Shown here in pieces: positions 30,201 through 38,768 of a stretch of 64,000 nucleotides of DNA; position 1 is the first letter of the stretch; every line of letters begins with the position of its first letter. Location of the stretch: IMG/VR virus record IMGVR_UViG_3300017986_004441, positions 1 through 64,000 of that record. One strand, written 5' to 3'. The stretch comes from a virus. The notes beneath the pieces are model-generated. The model was not told where the DNA came from. It saw nothing but the letters and a program-made list of their open reading frames with translations, and searched no databases. The position numbers were made by a program, and so were the translations under genes.

Positions 30201-30443
30201 AGATATAATTCAGATACTGGTTTTTATGAACCTGTTTCTAAGCCCTCCTTTACTGTAGTAGGAACGATACTGAATAATCAAGAAGCTAATATTAGTTTAA
30301 AATATGTACAAGGTAAAAATGCTGGGTCTATACCTACAATGAAAGTAACTTTCAGAAATAGTCTCAACTTAAATTATGCCAGTGGAGCGAATGGATTTTT
30401 TGTATATGAAAGTGGACAATGGACATTGTTTTCAGTAGGATAA
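24213..30443 (+). CDS. Probable baseplate hub/tail-associated giant protein
   Basis: This is a 2076-aa protein. The N-terminal region includes a segment (about residues 165-225) like gp27/gpD-type tail hub proteins: a conserved FKVGDFSFGGMVQSW followed by a repeated-strand VNINDM element. The central part is long and unassigned. A zinc-ribbon-like element is formed by Cys1552, Cys1555, Cys1582 and Cys1585 (CPFC ... CDRC), followed by a Gly/Ser-rich hinge (SSSGGGGGSS). The C-terminal 450 residues are beta-rich. It starts within the stop codon of the upstream gene (TAATG) with AGGG about 7 nt before. Hub assignment rests on the local motif and on gene order, so it is moderate. Confidence 0.55.
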   Translation: MPTQPCNNEKKIAQTLFLGASVANFNTSLGWGSQPSQLTVNLIEDKVSPFCDKYGQPIASQFPAYKGKIIPNHYHDCLGDDCYMIADGSPFDSSKHAYSDRLTLGKVYYKIYNNPPVFPKSNKSNCVLSEYWFNPDPGFIGIQNRLNLDGSYLNIYEPLNQNLNPGYDIINCPVFFKVGDFSFGGMVQSWSRSQSNSGDVITVNINDMKSVLSNCYIILDKFSGAVYSKVKDALNFYGGPRNWAGDQVDYFGRLYHGNVPNVFNIYGFLESFGTAGFGGSNKNKNGISVNSIVDALSVLSSNIPIQNDLFQSLQAGYAPKSAFSPFCRILTKTPQTSDTFQNISSSFNTFGIIPPTLNFSDNVDRCQFVLDLSELPRFSANFRLADPVISITDFISRICEESGNDFLVDMHPIVLNGSNYNVIKIKLVSRNSQPSPIQIESSVNQLLCDGYNVSSATYGKEKNETNLKSIVVGANQQRLLQIRSNRLAYTQTNLVFNSRTMEFVNYDTLGNSPTSTYRFHHGQYRFPSAFSTNNPDLSKQINPNQSDLYDSNEVISNTIAKNDFSSIDTKYRDPISAPNPQNCGNYYSTINIPQSVPVESNDPGNYWSFNSGDVLGKTLRFFPMFKDAICPFFGFVRDEEVKIDTSQKNTDYRKIRPVYLDTWTGQICVLLQVHEFPQISLDIIPTIVSNGKGYILISESEIRAALAGFDNFLVYCLAKQYRPDLLESVRLGHQQKYYNKLLSEGIAPAKALDMAKKKYDWFWRQVHGNIAGPFGQPVEIAPAKNDGASYIDQKAMQDLQILHQFVNQIGSYYGKQYMVSLPNLESYKDSQYSGISLPTAAGDCYVFSGDGDVYYNYEPVSEGAWEEPGNIIDDAIAVGGNNYYALSEQDGRIGTILGYNTNKYFDYTKAEMCKFAQNLYNNNLAALDDQKINPAWSYQIFDEILNIRETSCPEGGFIYNNVNISALPTTDYVTTTSPGSTQAKDAWSYNIQAEPIRKTYVKAQVDPKINYIDAQQFLLPKAIVTAPGLTLNTSSSQYKKDPNRTVVCNVSSEDLIMYMKTTNEKYWDYEFIAYLLYYISPVFQNIFKGNYAVSSDESANHVEIAPKAAHPFFAGIPIKLNNAVYGPWSNNVYVDYLRSPNSIFPPGTEIKTSDTPPYVCTTKAITVNPEQAKNLIDNFIGPTSIEVDEQMAPWNFGGSAYMDQVANITAYSKLNYQNIIESAQINMPGLPLFDLGSEFGVAAINNRNIDLTPLISVNNYYYIDQKFIYQHDILDNFGWIDLPNKLVPNLGSMINNRTASNIDAYYNTIAINTPISSPTTVITNIQVNIGNDGINTTYSLRTYTRKLSLFNKTEIDRISKQGQETIQRNKQIASVKQQNKNIEIQQYKTREDKRLTESNSYFDSIGFSSKLFGWSPTTVLLGQASPYLKSLNTSPDYIPPDSLYVKPDEFASLGKGRKQYDLPSGKSLGDDQTTKDPDLLQNSDTFMLTMQNTTKYKTDVGIYELKEIRAQLDQDYGMQSAMSLDGILSPVSFYPTNKNSTYSYAKYDTEFCPFCRGSKKIKTEYKWYTNRDTSSITEYIYCDRCERKDKKLKYSLSSSGGGGGSSEVLPPYIISNLSTLALLEQFKSFGGSSSSQSSQSGGGSSINLISLNPVLSAQGDFRNPNTQNYVGEHPDGKHPKLTIGSKDRPFIDRCRHSIEIVGRGSIPQQNITITDNTYEYIDGYQPDFHNEDLALMDDIKERNTGAIPLLDKYQMNQRFMGLRGPLTMHAWGYDTEGYPVPNAADEPLSVDKYGRPLRFKLKVKSITDTTYGEAPDGSVYTLSGKFYVKGEEDNPPADKTKIQVYVYENDLSSAGYITSEDYSSDRTKGYQGDIVSKTQTLQDNGQYSKKIQLDDFYLNFGERPDLWPVGPIDLRWDASRKVWTVPTSANIYKMVYVTLEEDMIKPADHYDETFAARGFLDELEYNTEPLPNGSRRLVYIKDKTGWTAPRGAKLLCRYNSDTGFYEPVSKPSFTVVGTILNNQEANISLKYVQGKNAGSIPTMKVTFRNSLNLNYASGANGFFVYESGQWTLFSVG

Positions 30444-30444
30444 A

Positions 30445-33400
30445 ATGAGTTGTATAATAAGCAATACAGATTTTATAGATAATATTTCTCAATATAATAT
30501 TAGTGAAAATTTTCTGAGTAATCAGCTAGTTAATAATTTTAATCAGAGTATAATAACTCTCAATTATAACGAGACAAAAAATAGCCATCCTGTTTATTCT
30601 GGTGCTACATGGCTGGATGGAAGAATAGCTCAAAGTGCTAGTGTTTATGGCACAGGATTCAATAAGTGGTATCCTATTATAGTAGAACCTGTTCAGTCCA
30701 AATTTTCTAAGAAAGTAAATAGGAATTTTACACAACAGCCAAAAATACTAGGGTATGAGAATTTCTTTAATTTTAAAGGAGAATTTCGAGATTGGTCATC
30801 TAATGACATGAGTGTTGATTGGTTTATTAATACTCCTACTTTTATATTTGAGCCCTTTTGGGGGATTTTGGGATGGATTAAATATCATGATATTACTGCT
30901 GATAATTATGCTGAAAATAGCGGGGTTGGAGCGACCATGATTGCTACTGGAGACTTTAAATACACAAGTTTATCTGGTAATTCTGTTAGTGTGAATACTG
31001 GCACCAGGTTCACAAAATACAATTCCGACATTTTAGTTAACTTGCAGCCTAATTCTGATGAAGAAAAAATGCTTTCAATTAGTGGAAATAAGGGATTACC
31101 ACTCAGACCAACATCAATAGGAAATATGTCATTATATATAGATGACGCAGACTTTTTTTGCTACTATGAAAATCCCGGTCAACAGTTCTATAGAGAAGCA
31201 TATGATATAGCTCCTATATCGTATATATCTCCAACCGGATGGCAAGATTATCAGCACATATATGATGTATTAACTAGGTGCTGGGGTAAGAAGCCAGACG
31301 AACAATCTCATTTAGCAATATCTCAACTATCGTCGATATATGCTACGCACCCATTAAAAGACAGAATTACTCATGAATATTTTTCAGATTTTTCTTATCG
31401 GTCTACTATTGGTGATTTTATATCTACCAATAATTTTGAAAATTTTCATAAGAATATATTTAATGATCTTACAAAATTAGAAGATCAAAACATTATATCT
31501 AATTCTAGTTCTGGTTTTATATCGAATAACACAGATTTGTTCAATAGAATTATTACCAAATACAAGCCATATTTATGGAAACCTGCATCTATTAAATATA
31601 ATCATACACTACCTGATGGTCCCCATTTGTATGTAAATACCCAAATGACCAACCATTGTGACCGGAATATTAAGGGTCAGGTTTTGTATAATACCGCACA
31701 ATTTAATTTAGGGCAATATAGTTTTTATACAGATTTTTCGATACAGAATAGTAATTATATTATTAGCCCTACTGATAATACTGGGGGACGAGTTAAAATT
31801 CCATTATTTGATACAGGAAAGTCTTTTGCTCTTTATGATATTGATAAAAATATAGGCATGACTGCAGGTCCAGATATTTATATTCCTATCGCTGGAGATT
31901 TTAATAAGTGCGACAATGGAAGGATGGGACCTGGAGGTATTAAGTGGCAATCTTACCAAATCACAGAAGATATTTTGAATCCTATTATCGCAGCAAACCA
32001 TCCCTTTTATTCGCTACAATCCGCTACTTATCAGTGGGAATTAATTTCTGGAGTTGAGGAGGGTGTGAAAATTGTAGACCCAGATAAGGTAGAGACAGAA
32101 ATATTTTTTAGCTCTTTTGGTAAATTTACTTTACAATTAACAGTTGTAATAGACGAGTTGGCTGTTTATGACTCTATAGATATTTATATTGTGAATATGA
32201 CTGGATGTACTGTTGGTATTGATGGTGATGGATTACCAGCATATATAACTGAAGAACGTATTACGAACGCCCAAGGTAATGTTATTGGAACTAGACTTGT
32301 AGATAATGCAGTTAATTTCATTAATCCAAATGAATATTTACCAGGCAGGCTATCTCCTGTTACATTTAATAGAAATAGGCAAGGCGAATTGGATATATAT
32401 TTAGATTATCGTTTTTCATCTCCTATTATTGTACCAAACGACAGAAATATTTGTAAGGTTCCTAATATAACAGAATTCATCTTTAGTAAATATGGTGCTG
32501 TTATGCCAGCAAAAAGCAACTCTTATATAGAGGTTGTAACTAGCGCCATCATAGCCAATGACGACCAGCAATATCAGACTAGAAACTATGTTGGCAGATT
32601 GGATAATGGGAAATATAACAAGTTTTTCTACACCCCGATACCTGCTATCAGCAATTCTTCTGATGCCCGTTTTTCTTTAAATTTTAATTATGCTGGAGGA
32701 GTCAATACTAAAATATATAGAATAAGACTAGAAAGGACCAGGGACGTAGGAACAGGTAGATGTAAAGGCATTTATGAGAATAAGCTTTATAGAGAAACGA
32801 GAAAATATCCTTTAGCTGAAGAAATCAGAAATGAAACAAGGTTTTTAAGAGACATTCCTGGACCAGTCCGTAACGTAGTGGAATATTCATTTGATGCCGC
32901 TAAGAGAATAGGTGTTAAAAAAAGAATAGTACAACTAGCACCTATGCCTGATTTATCTACGCTTGGTACCCCTAAAATTAAACCATTTGGAGGACACGGA
33001 GGAGGGATGATAGATTGGCATGAGGGTGTGGGTGGTGATGAAGAAAATATGCCGTCAAATAATATGGGCATTGTGATTGGTCATGACCTTGTCACTAATG
33101 ACGTAATATGCCATTTACAAGAAGCTCGAATCAAAACCTCTAAAGACCCGTGTTACAAGTACGGCGCCAATAATCCCAATATGAAATTTATCAAAGGGAC
33201 TTTTCATCCCGGCATTGGATTTATTGAAGGTGGTGGTTCATGGAAGAATAAAACCAGCTCTTTAAAATTTAATACCGGTAATAAAAATAGCTTTACTTTT
33301 ACTGGTCCTGGATTTTATACATCTTTAAGAGGAGATACAGATTCTGCTTCTGGAATTAATATTTATAATGATGTATTTGATGTTGAATTTGTAGGAAAAA

Positions 33401-36400
33401 AAGAAGAATACCTAGACAATACAGAACTAGAAGATTTTGATATACATCATGGCTATAGAAGACTGTCTGGAGATTTTGGTAGATTATCCAGAGATCATCT
33501 GCTTTATGATGAATATATAGGTTCTTATGGCAATTATTCATTTGCCCTTAGAGGTAGAAGATTTAGTGACAATCTTAGATTACAAGGTAGCAATTTAATA
33601 TTTGCTAGAATTAGAAATATAGAAGTAAAATTAAATTTTTTGAATCAGGTTAATCTTAAAAATACAGCCATATATTTAGTTATAAAGCCATCTAGACATG
33701 TAAGCAAAAGGGTGGAACCTAGAAGTGATGATATTGGTAAAAATAAACCCAAATTTGGCAATGATCCATTTTTTGAGTTGCTAGGATCGCCCGATAGTCC
33801 TGTCATATCTAATATTTCCAAAAGCAATCAAGGACTCAAAGACGGTAAGAAAGAAAGGAGCGCAACAACATTTATAAAGCATGAAATAATATCAGAATAT
33901 TTAGATAATTTAAAACAATATAACGAAACTAGTTCTAACTCCTATACCCTATATTTGTTAAATAGAGAAAATGTAGACTCTAATACTGTTGATTCTGTTT
34001 ATCATTTTTCTGATAGATTTTCTAAAAATCTTACCCCAAGAAATATGAATAATGTTGGTAATGGCATCAATAAAGACCAAAAGCCCAATGTGACTAATTA
34101 TATTAAGCTACAACCTAGTTTGGTGGTGCCAGATTATGAGTATCCAAATACTGATCAAATATCTACAGCACTGAAAAATAATGATATGTTTTGGCCAGTC
34201 AATAGCTTCATTAAATTTTTTAATCAGCCTATAGTGATGGGCGCAGTTGAGGAAGGCGACCCAGAAGGCAGCATACCTAAACCGGACTCTTCTTTCGGTA
34301 TCTCATTACATATAGAGACATTTGGTGAACACGATATGGTTAGTTTGGATAATATATCAAACATCTCTGATAAAATAGACACCAATCCAATAGACAATAG
34401 AAAAACAGCAAATGTGATTTTTAATTCATTGTGTTCTTGGGAAGTTATTTTAGATATTGATACCAGAGAATTTGCAGATAAAGATTCACTAGGAAAAATA
34501 AAATATGGCTGGGAGCCTGCTATACCAGGATATAATTTTATTACTGATGACCTTAATGCTATAGCTAAATTGCCTCAAAGTATCATAAATGCTCCTAATC
34601 AACATCTGAACGACTTAACGGATTGTTTTTATGACGAAACTACCGACGAAAGTATCAGCCCCCTACAAAGACCAAGAGAGCAGAGATTTCCTAGTGAGCA
34701 ACTAGTTATAGCTCTAGGCGCCCTAGCTCTAGGGGCGTTGGGCGGGGTTATAGGATTGGCTATTGGTATAGGAATAGCTATGCCTTCATTTGCATTTATT
34801 ACAAGGTTTTTGTCTAGTATTAGAAGACAACAAAATGAAGAAGCCCAGTTAAGGGCCTTAGAAAGAACAGTATATACTGAGCGAGGCCATGGTGGTCCAG
34901 ATAAAATTCTGCTGGATGTAGCAACAAATGAGCCATTTGTATATACATTAGAAGCATCTGTTTATAGATATGGGAACACTCCGGTTTTGGCTAGAAAAGT
35001 AAGAAAGTATATCAAGCCAAATAAAGACCTTTTGCCAGAATTGGCAACTTTTCGGTGCATATTGGTCAAAGATCTACTGGATATTTTTGAACCATATATC
35101 TTCGACGATACTTCATTAGTCCCTGATCCGCCTGAAGGCTTAGTCATCAACAGTAATATCACACTAAAAGAAGATTCATTAATACTATATAATAATATCT
35201 TATATGTGGCGAAATCAGGAAATTGGGCAACATTAGATAATACAAATATCCCCATAGATATTTTATGTGCCAACAATCTTCTGTCTCTAGACTTGACACA
35301 ATACAACAAGATGGTTTTGATTAAAGGATATAGGGCATATAACTATTTCGATGTTGATGGTGTGGTACAAAGTGAGTCCGGAGACTCATACAAAATTGCG
35401 GCAAAAGGAAAAATTATTAAAAATAGCACAGAGTATACGGTTTTACAATTTCATGACGGAGTACCAAATGATGATGATCTAATATTTTTGGATGATGCCG
35501 ACAATACAAACATAATTGTTTGGACAGAGGTAGAGCCGGTCCATTATAATTCTAAACAAACATCTACAAAAATTCCCAACACGCTATTTCCCAAGGGTAC
35601 ATATGGAACAGGCAGCCCTGTTATAGATCATAATTTCTTATCTAATCAATATATTGAGAATGATCTTTCTACTATATATGATATATTTAATAATCAAGAA
35701 TGCGATATAAAGCCATTAAATCGGGTAGAAATATATAAATCGGATACAAAATATGAGGATATGGTAGCATATAAAACTGTAGATCCTACAATGGCTTATA
35801 ATTTAGGAGTAAAAGACTATCCAGATATTTTACAGGGGCTTCCTGGTCCTTTACAATATAATCTAACGGCTGGCTACTCATATAACCTATTTAAGATCTT
35901 AGAAAACAATTCTACCTTACAGTCATCAAATTTTATTGCTGCCAAGAATAATAGTGACGAAACCAACTTTGATCTGCCACACCTATTAAAAAATATACAT
36001 AATCCTGGTTCGGATAGCTATAACGTGGTTGAATTAAAAAACGGTGACTATGCCAATATCGATTCTTCTGGTTATGTTGTGGTAGAAGGAGATTATGATT
36101 TAGCATATCCTACATCTTTTGTGTATTTGGGTCTGGACTCTATTGGATCTATCAATGTTATTATGTCAAGATTAAAATATTTAGATTCAAATTCTTCTGG
36201 CAGTGATTTTATCAATTATTCTATTAGTAAGCTCGTAGAAAAAATATCCACCATATCAGATATGGATCCTAAATGCGATTCTGCTGAATATACAGAAAAG
36301 AAAAACGAGTGTGAAAAATTAAGAGCTGAAAGAGCCCTTGCTTTGCTGTATGCAGAAAAAAATCAGTTACTTAATTTGCTAGATACTAATACAATTAAGT

Positions 36401-37530
36401 ATGATGGTAATTATAACATAATATATATACCAGAGTGTATAGCTAACACAAACGTTGTTCCTGTTAGGACTTATACAATTCATAAAGACTCTAAAGGAGA
36501 TGACCAACCGATTAGAATTAATGAGTCTCAATCGTCAGAAAGGTATTGGATTAATATTGATCCTGAACAGAGATGTAAGGTTAGTAGAGATGCTAGTATA
36601 AAGATTTTGCTGAAAGCAAAATATACCTGCTGGCCGACTTCTCTAATAGTGGCTGGAGACTTAGGCAACATTCCTACGCTGGATAGAGATGCTCAAAATA
36701 TATGTCCTTCTGAGACCAAATCCGGTGTTGGTTCTAGATTGCAGTTTGATAATGCGGGCAATGTGTTTACGTATGAATTTGATTTGGCTTATATAGCAAG
36801 ACAAAAGGCGGAATATGCAGCTAAATATGGCATAGGTGACAACGATTGGGAAGAGCTGGTATTCCCTGGTAGTTCACCAACTGGAGCAGGCGGAGGTGGA
36901 GAAGTTACTAGGTCATTTTTTATTAGACCCGGAACAAATACTAGGGATATATTGGTAGAGGTAGAAGAAACATATCTTGTGCCATCCGAGGATTATTTCC
37001 GCAAAACTTTGGGATTAGGACCAAAACCAGAAATTCCAGATGGCTTATATAGGCCAGACGAGCCGTCATTTTATGATCCCGATGAGATACCAGAAGAATT
37101 TCAATCACCATACCAAAAACTATATGGAGAGTATTACGGAAAAGTAAAAGACCTTATTCCTTCTAGAATCTTAGACAATAAGTGCCTAGCCTGCAAAAGT
37201 AGAGTTATACCTAGAAAATTAAGAAGGGTAGACCTTCATTATGATAGATACAAACCTGATTTTAACGGTAATCTAGTTAAAGATCTTCCTTCTGGAGGTC
37301 CTGGTGGGCCGTTTAGTAATGTATTTCAATTATGGCACTGCGCAAATAAGGACACCAAAGAATATAGACCTATTCCAGATTATTTTAAAATACAAAATGA
37401 AATGATATATAGAGCTTATTTTGGCAGTGTAGATAATATAGAACACAAGAGTGATTTGGAATATAGCATGGACCCATTTGAATGGATACCTTACGAATAC
37501 CATGCTCCGAATATGGTTCCTAAACAATGA
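30445..37530 (+). CDS. Giant virion structural protein (2361 aa)
   Basis: No family is recognised for the whole protein. Residues about 525-590 look like a PKD/Ig-type domain (YQWELISG ... GKFTLQLTVVI). A strongly hydrophobic Ala/Leu/Gly segment occurs at about 1420-1452 (LVIALGALALGALGG onward), unusual inside a structural protein and long enough to span a membrane. A charged helical stretch lies near 1945-1985. A CLAC pair lies near the C-terminus. It starts 1 nt after the preceding stop with AGGA just upstream and ends with an ATGA overlap into the next gene. Size and position fit a tail-core, fibre-anchor or membrane-interacting baseplate protein. That is inference. Confidence 0.55.
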   Translation: MSCIISNTDFIDNISQYNISENFLSNQLVNNFNQSIITLNYNETKNSHPVYSGATWLDGRIAQSASVYGTGFNKWYPIIVEPVQSKFSKKVNRNFTQQPKILGYENFFNFKGEFRDWSSNDMSVDWFINTPTFIFEPFWGILGWIKYHDITADNYAENSGVGATMIATGDFKYTSLSGNSVSVNTGTRFTKYNSDILVNLQPNSDEEKMLSISGNKGLPLRPTSIGNMSLYIDDADFFCYYENPGQQFYREAYDIAPISYISPTGWQDYQHIYDVLTRCWGKKPDEQSHLAISQLSSIYATHPLKDRITHEYFSDFSYRSTIGDFISTNNFENFHKNIFNDLTKLEDQNIISNSSSGFISNNTDLFNRIITKYKPYLWKPASIKYNHTLPDGPHLYVNTQMTNHCDRNIKGQVLYNTAQFNLGQYSFYTDFSIQNSNYIISPTDNTGGRVKIPLFDTGKSFALYDIDKNIGMTAGPDIYIPIAGDFNKCDNGRMGPGGIKWQSYQITEDILNPIIAANHPFYSLQSATYQWELISGVEEGVKIVDPDKVETEIFFSSFGKFTLQLTVVIDELAVYDSIDIYIVNMTGCTVGIDGDGLPAYITEERITNAQGNVIGTRLVDNAVNFINPNEYLPGRLSPVTFNRNRQGELDIYLDYRFSSPIIVPNDRNICKVPNITEFIFSKYGAVMPAKSNSYIEVVTSAIIANDDQQYQTRNYVGRLDNGKYNKFFYTPIPAISNSSDARFSLNFNYAGGVNTKIYRIRLERTRDVGTGRCKGIYENKLYRETRKYPLAEEIRNETRFLRDIPGPVRNVVEYSFDAAKRIGVKKRIVQLAPMPDLSTLGTPKIKPFGGHGGGMIDWHEGVGGDEENMPSNNMGIVIGHDLVTNDVICHLQEARIKTSKDPCYKYGANNPNMKFIKGTFHPGIGFIEGGGSWKNKTSSLKFNTGNKNSFTFTGPGFYTSLRGDTDSASGINIYNDVFDVEFVGKKEEYLDNTELEDFDIHHGYRRLSGDFGRLSRDHLLYDEYIGSYGNYSFALRGRRFSDNLRLQGSNLIFARIRNIEVKLNFLNQVNLKNTAIYLVIKPSRHVSKRVEPRSDDIGKNKPKFGNDPFFELLGSPDSPVISNISKSNQGLKDGKKERSATTFIKHEIISEYLDNLKQYNETSSNSYTLYLLNRENVDSNTVDSVYHFSDRFSKNLTPRNMNNVGNGINKDQKPNVTNYIKLQPSLVVPDYEYPNTDQISTALKNNDMFWPVNSFIKFFNQPIVMGAVEEGDPEGSIPKPDSSFGISLHIETFGEHDMVSLDNISNISDKIDTNPIDNRKTANVIFNSLCSWEVILDIDTREFADKDSLGKIKYGWEPAIPGYNFITDDLNAIAKLPQSIINAPNQHLNDLTDCFYDETTDESISPLQRPREQRFPSEQLVIALGALALGALGGVIGLAIGIGIAMPSFAFITRFLSSIRRQQNEEAQLRALERTVYTERGHGGPDKILLDVATNEPFVYTLEASVYRYGNTPVLARKVRKYIKPNKDLLPELATFRCILVKDLLDIFEPYIFDDTSLVPDPPEGLVINSNITLKEDSLILYNNILYVAKSGNWATLDNTNIPIDILCANNLLSLDLTQYNKMVLIKGYRAYNYFDVDGVVQSESGDSYKIAAKGKIIKNSTEYTVLQFHDGVPNDDDLIFLDDADNTNIIVWTEVEPVHYNSKQTSTKIPNTLFPKGTYGTGSPVIDHNFLSNQYIENDLSTIYDIFNNQECDIKPLNRVEIYKSDTKYEDMVAYKTVDPTMAYNLGVKDYPDILQGLPGPLQYNLTAGYSYNLFKILENNSTLQSSNFIAAKNNSDETNFDLPHLLKNIHNPGSDSYNVVELKNGDYANIDSSGYVVVEGDYDLAYPTSFVYLGLDSIGSINVIMSRLKYLDSNSSGSDFINYSISKLVEKISTISDMDPKCDSAEYTEKKNECEKLRAERALALLYAEKNQLLNLLDTNTIKYDGNYNIIYIPECIANTNVVPVRTYTIHKDSKGDDQPIRINESQSSERYWINIDPEQRCKVSRDASIKILLKAKYTCWPTSLIVAGDLGNIPTLDRDAQNICPSETKSGVGSRLQFDNAGNVFTYEFDLAYIARQKAEYAAKYGIGDNDWEELVFPGSSPTGAGGGGEVTRSFFIRPGTNTRDILVEVEETYLVPSEDYFRKTLGLGPKPEIPDGLYRPDEPSFYDPDEIPEEFQSPYQKLYGEYYGKVKDLIPSRILDNKCLACKSRVIPRKLRRVDLHYDRYKPDFNGNLVKDLPSGGPGGPFSNVFQLWHCANKDTKEYRPIPDYFKIQNEMIYRAYFGSVDNIEHKSDLEYSMDPFEWIPYEYHAPNMVPKQ

Positions 37531-37910
37531 ATAAATTATGTGAATTTTTAACGTATGATAATATACATTATAAATGCAAAAGATGTGGCACAGAATTAAG
37601 ATTTACTGAATATCAAATTTCTGAACCGGTTTATATTTGTAGCGATGTATTAAAAAAGCGACCCAATCAAAGCTTTACTGATTTTATCAAAAAAATTAAA
37701 GGTTTTGCCAAGGCCAGTATTGGCCATTTTTTCAAAGGTATGCCTATCTGTGACGATAGCACAATAGAAAAACGATATAAAATATGTCAAAGGTGCGAAC
37801 ATTTTGTATCTGGATCATGTGCTTTGTGTGGCTGTCCATTGCATAGAAATCGTAGATTTATTAGCAAATTATCTTGGTCAGACCAAAAATGCCCAATAAA
37901 TAAGTGGTAG
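37527..37910 (+). CDS. Small cysteine-rich zinc-binding protein
   Basis: This is a 127-aa protein with two zinc-finger-like parts. The N-terminal pair CKRCG (Cys17, Cys20) pairs with a later Cys. The C-terminal block CQRCEHFV...CALCGCPL ... KCPINKW matches a widespread phage/bacterial small protein family (DUF6171-like) ending in a CP-x-x-KW motif. Function of that family is not established. The start overlaps the giant upstream gene by ATGA, so it is probably co-translated. It is the last gene of the 13905-37910 unit. Confidence 0.75.
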   Translation: MNKLCEFLTYDNIHYKCKRCGTELRFTEYQISEPVYICSDVLKKRPNQSFTDFIKKIKGFAKASIGHFFKGMPICDDSTIEKRYKICQRCEHFVSGSCALCGCPLHRNRRFISKLSWSDQKCPINKW

Positions 37911-37916
37911 GTGTAT
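37911..37916 (+). promoter_or_regulatory. GTGTAT late motif, copy 5
   Basis: GTGTATAATAAC follows directly after the stop codon of the small zinc protein and lies 45 nt upstream of the ATG at 37956. Together with the copies at 725, 840, 3625 and 13864 it defines the motif; the best forms read GTGTATAATAA. Confidence 0.45.
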
Positions 37917-37955
37917 AATAACAATAACACTATAGAAATATAAAGGAATAGTATA

Positions 37956-38747
37956 ATGCCCAAAATTTCAGAATTGACTACAGCCTTAGCTTCAGATATC
38001 AATAATGATGATTTATTGGTTATAGTAGATAAATATACTGGCGAAACTAAAAACATGCCAATTACTGAATTTGCCAAGGTCATGGCGGATATATTAGGCG
38101 TTGATATTACAGGAGACGCTGGTGAAGACAAATTTGAAAGACCAGTACTTCCAAGATTAAGAAATTGTGGTACAAAAGTTGTGTTGCAAAAAATGATTTC
38201 TTCTACTATGGTAGATAGATATCGATTTGATACAAACTCTAACACCTTTACCATAACATATGACACCTATCTTATAGGGAATAGAATAACGCTTTATGCA
38301 TCTTCTTCTCTTAATCCGTCTCAAAAGGTTATGCTTTTTGATACCGGTGGAGAAATTTCGGGACAGGGCAGTGCCACCTTTTGCAAAGATGCGGGCTATG
38401 ATATTATAGACGTTTATATAAGGTCTAAGTCTTTGGCATCATTTGAGTACACACTCTCATGTGGATTAGGAACGTGCGACTATGTTCAACCGATTCCTGT
38501 TACACCTACACCTTCATATACTCCGCCAGTAACACCTACAGTGACAGCAACAAATCTTGTTATTGAGCCAATTGTTGATCCTACTCCAACACCAACCACA
38601 ACCAATACTCCCACACCATCGCCAACACAATTGCCGCCACCACCCCCACCTCTTCCACCACCTCCACCACCACCCCCACCTCTTCCACCACCTCCACCAC
38701 CTCTTCCACCACCCCCGCTTCCACCTCCACCACCTCCGCCAGCATAA
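37956..38747 (+). CDS. Tail-fibre-like protein with C-terminal polyproline
   Basis: This is a 263-aa protein. The N-terminus (MPKISELTTA ... DDLLVIVD ... KNMPITEFAK) matches the attachment-type N-terminal motif common in tail fibre and structural proteins of aquatic phages. A beta-rich middle follows, then a short Thr/Pro linker and a C-terminal Pro run with Leu interruptions (38632-38745). The protein ends at the Pro run with no globular tip, so it may be a stalk, or it may be paired with the next gene, whose N-terminus is a binding fold. AAGGA lies about 8 nt before the ATG, and a GTGTAT motif 45 nt before it. Confidence 0.7.
   Translation: MPKISELTTALASDINNDDLLVIVDKYTGETKNMPITEFAKVMADILGVDITGDAGEDKFERPVLPRLRNCGTKVVLQKMISSTMVDRYRFDTNSNTFTITYDTYLIGNRITLYASSSLNPSQKVMLFDTGGEISGQGSATFCKDAGYDIIDVYIRSKSLASFEYTLSCGLGTCDYVQPIPVTPTPSYTPPVTPTVTATNLVIEPIVDPTPTPTTTNTPTPSPTQLPPPPPPLPPPPPPPPPLPPPPPPLPPPPLPPPPPPPA
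38632..38745 (+). repeat. Polyproline-coding repeat with Leu interruptions
   Basis: CCA/CCC/CCT codons are arranged in imperfect repeats encoding PPPPPPLPPPPPP-type units at the very end of the fibre-like gene. The complementary strand reads as Gly-rich and is not coding. Confidence 0.8.
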
Positions 38748-38768
38748 TAATTCATAGGAGCTTTTTAA

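Noticed and set aside
38486-38755. Glycine-rich - strand frame opposite the polyproline end of the fibre gene (also 4941-5123)
   Set aside because: Mirror of CCN proline codons (GGN on the other strand); no independent coding evidence.
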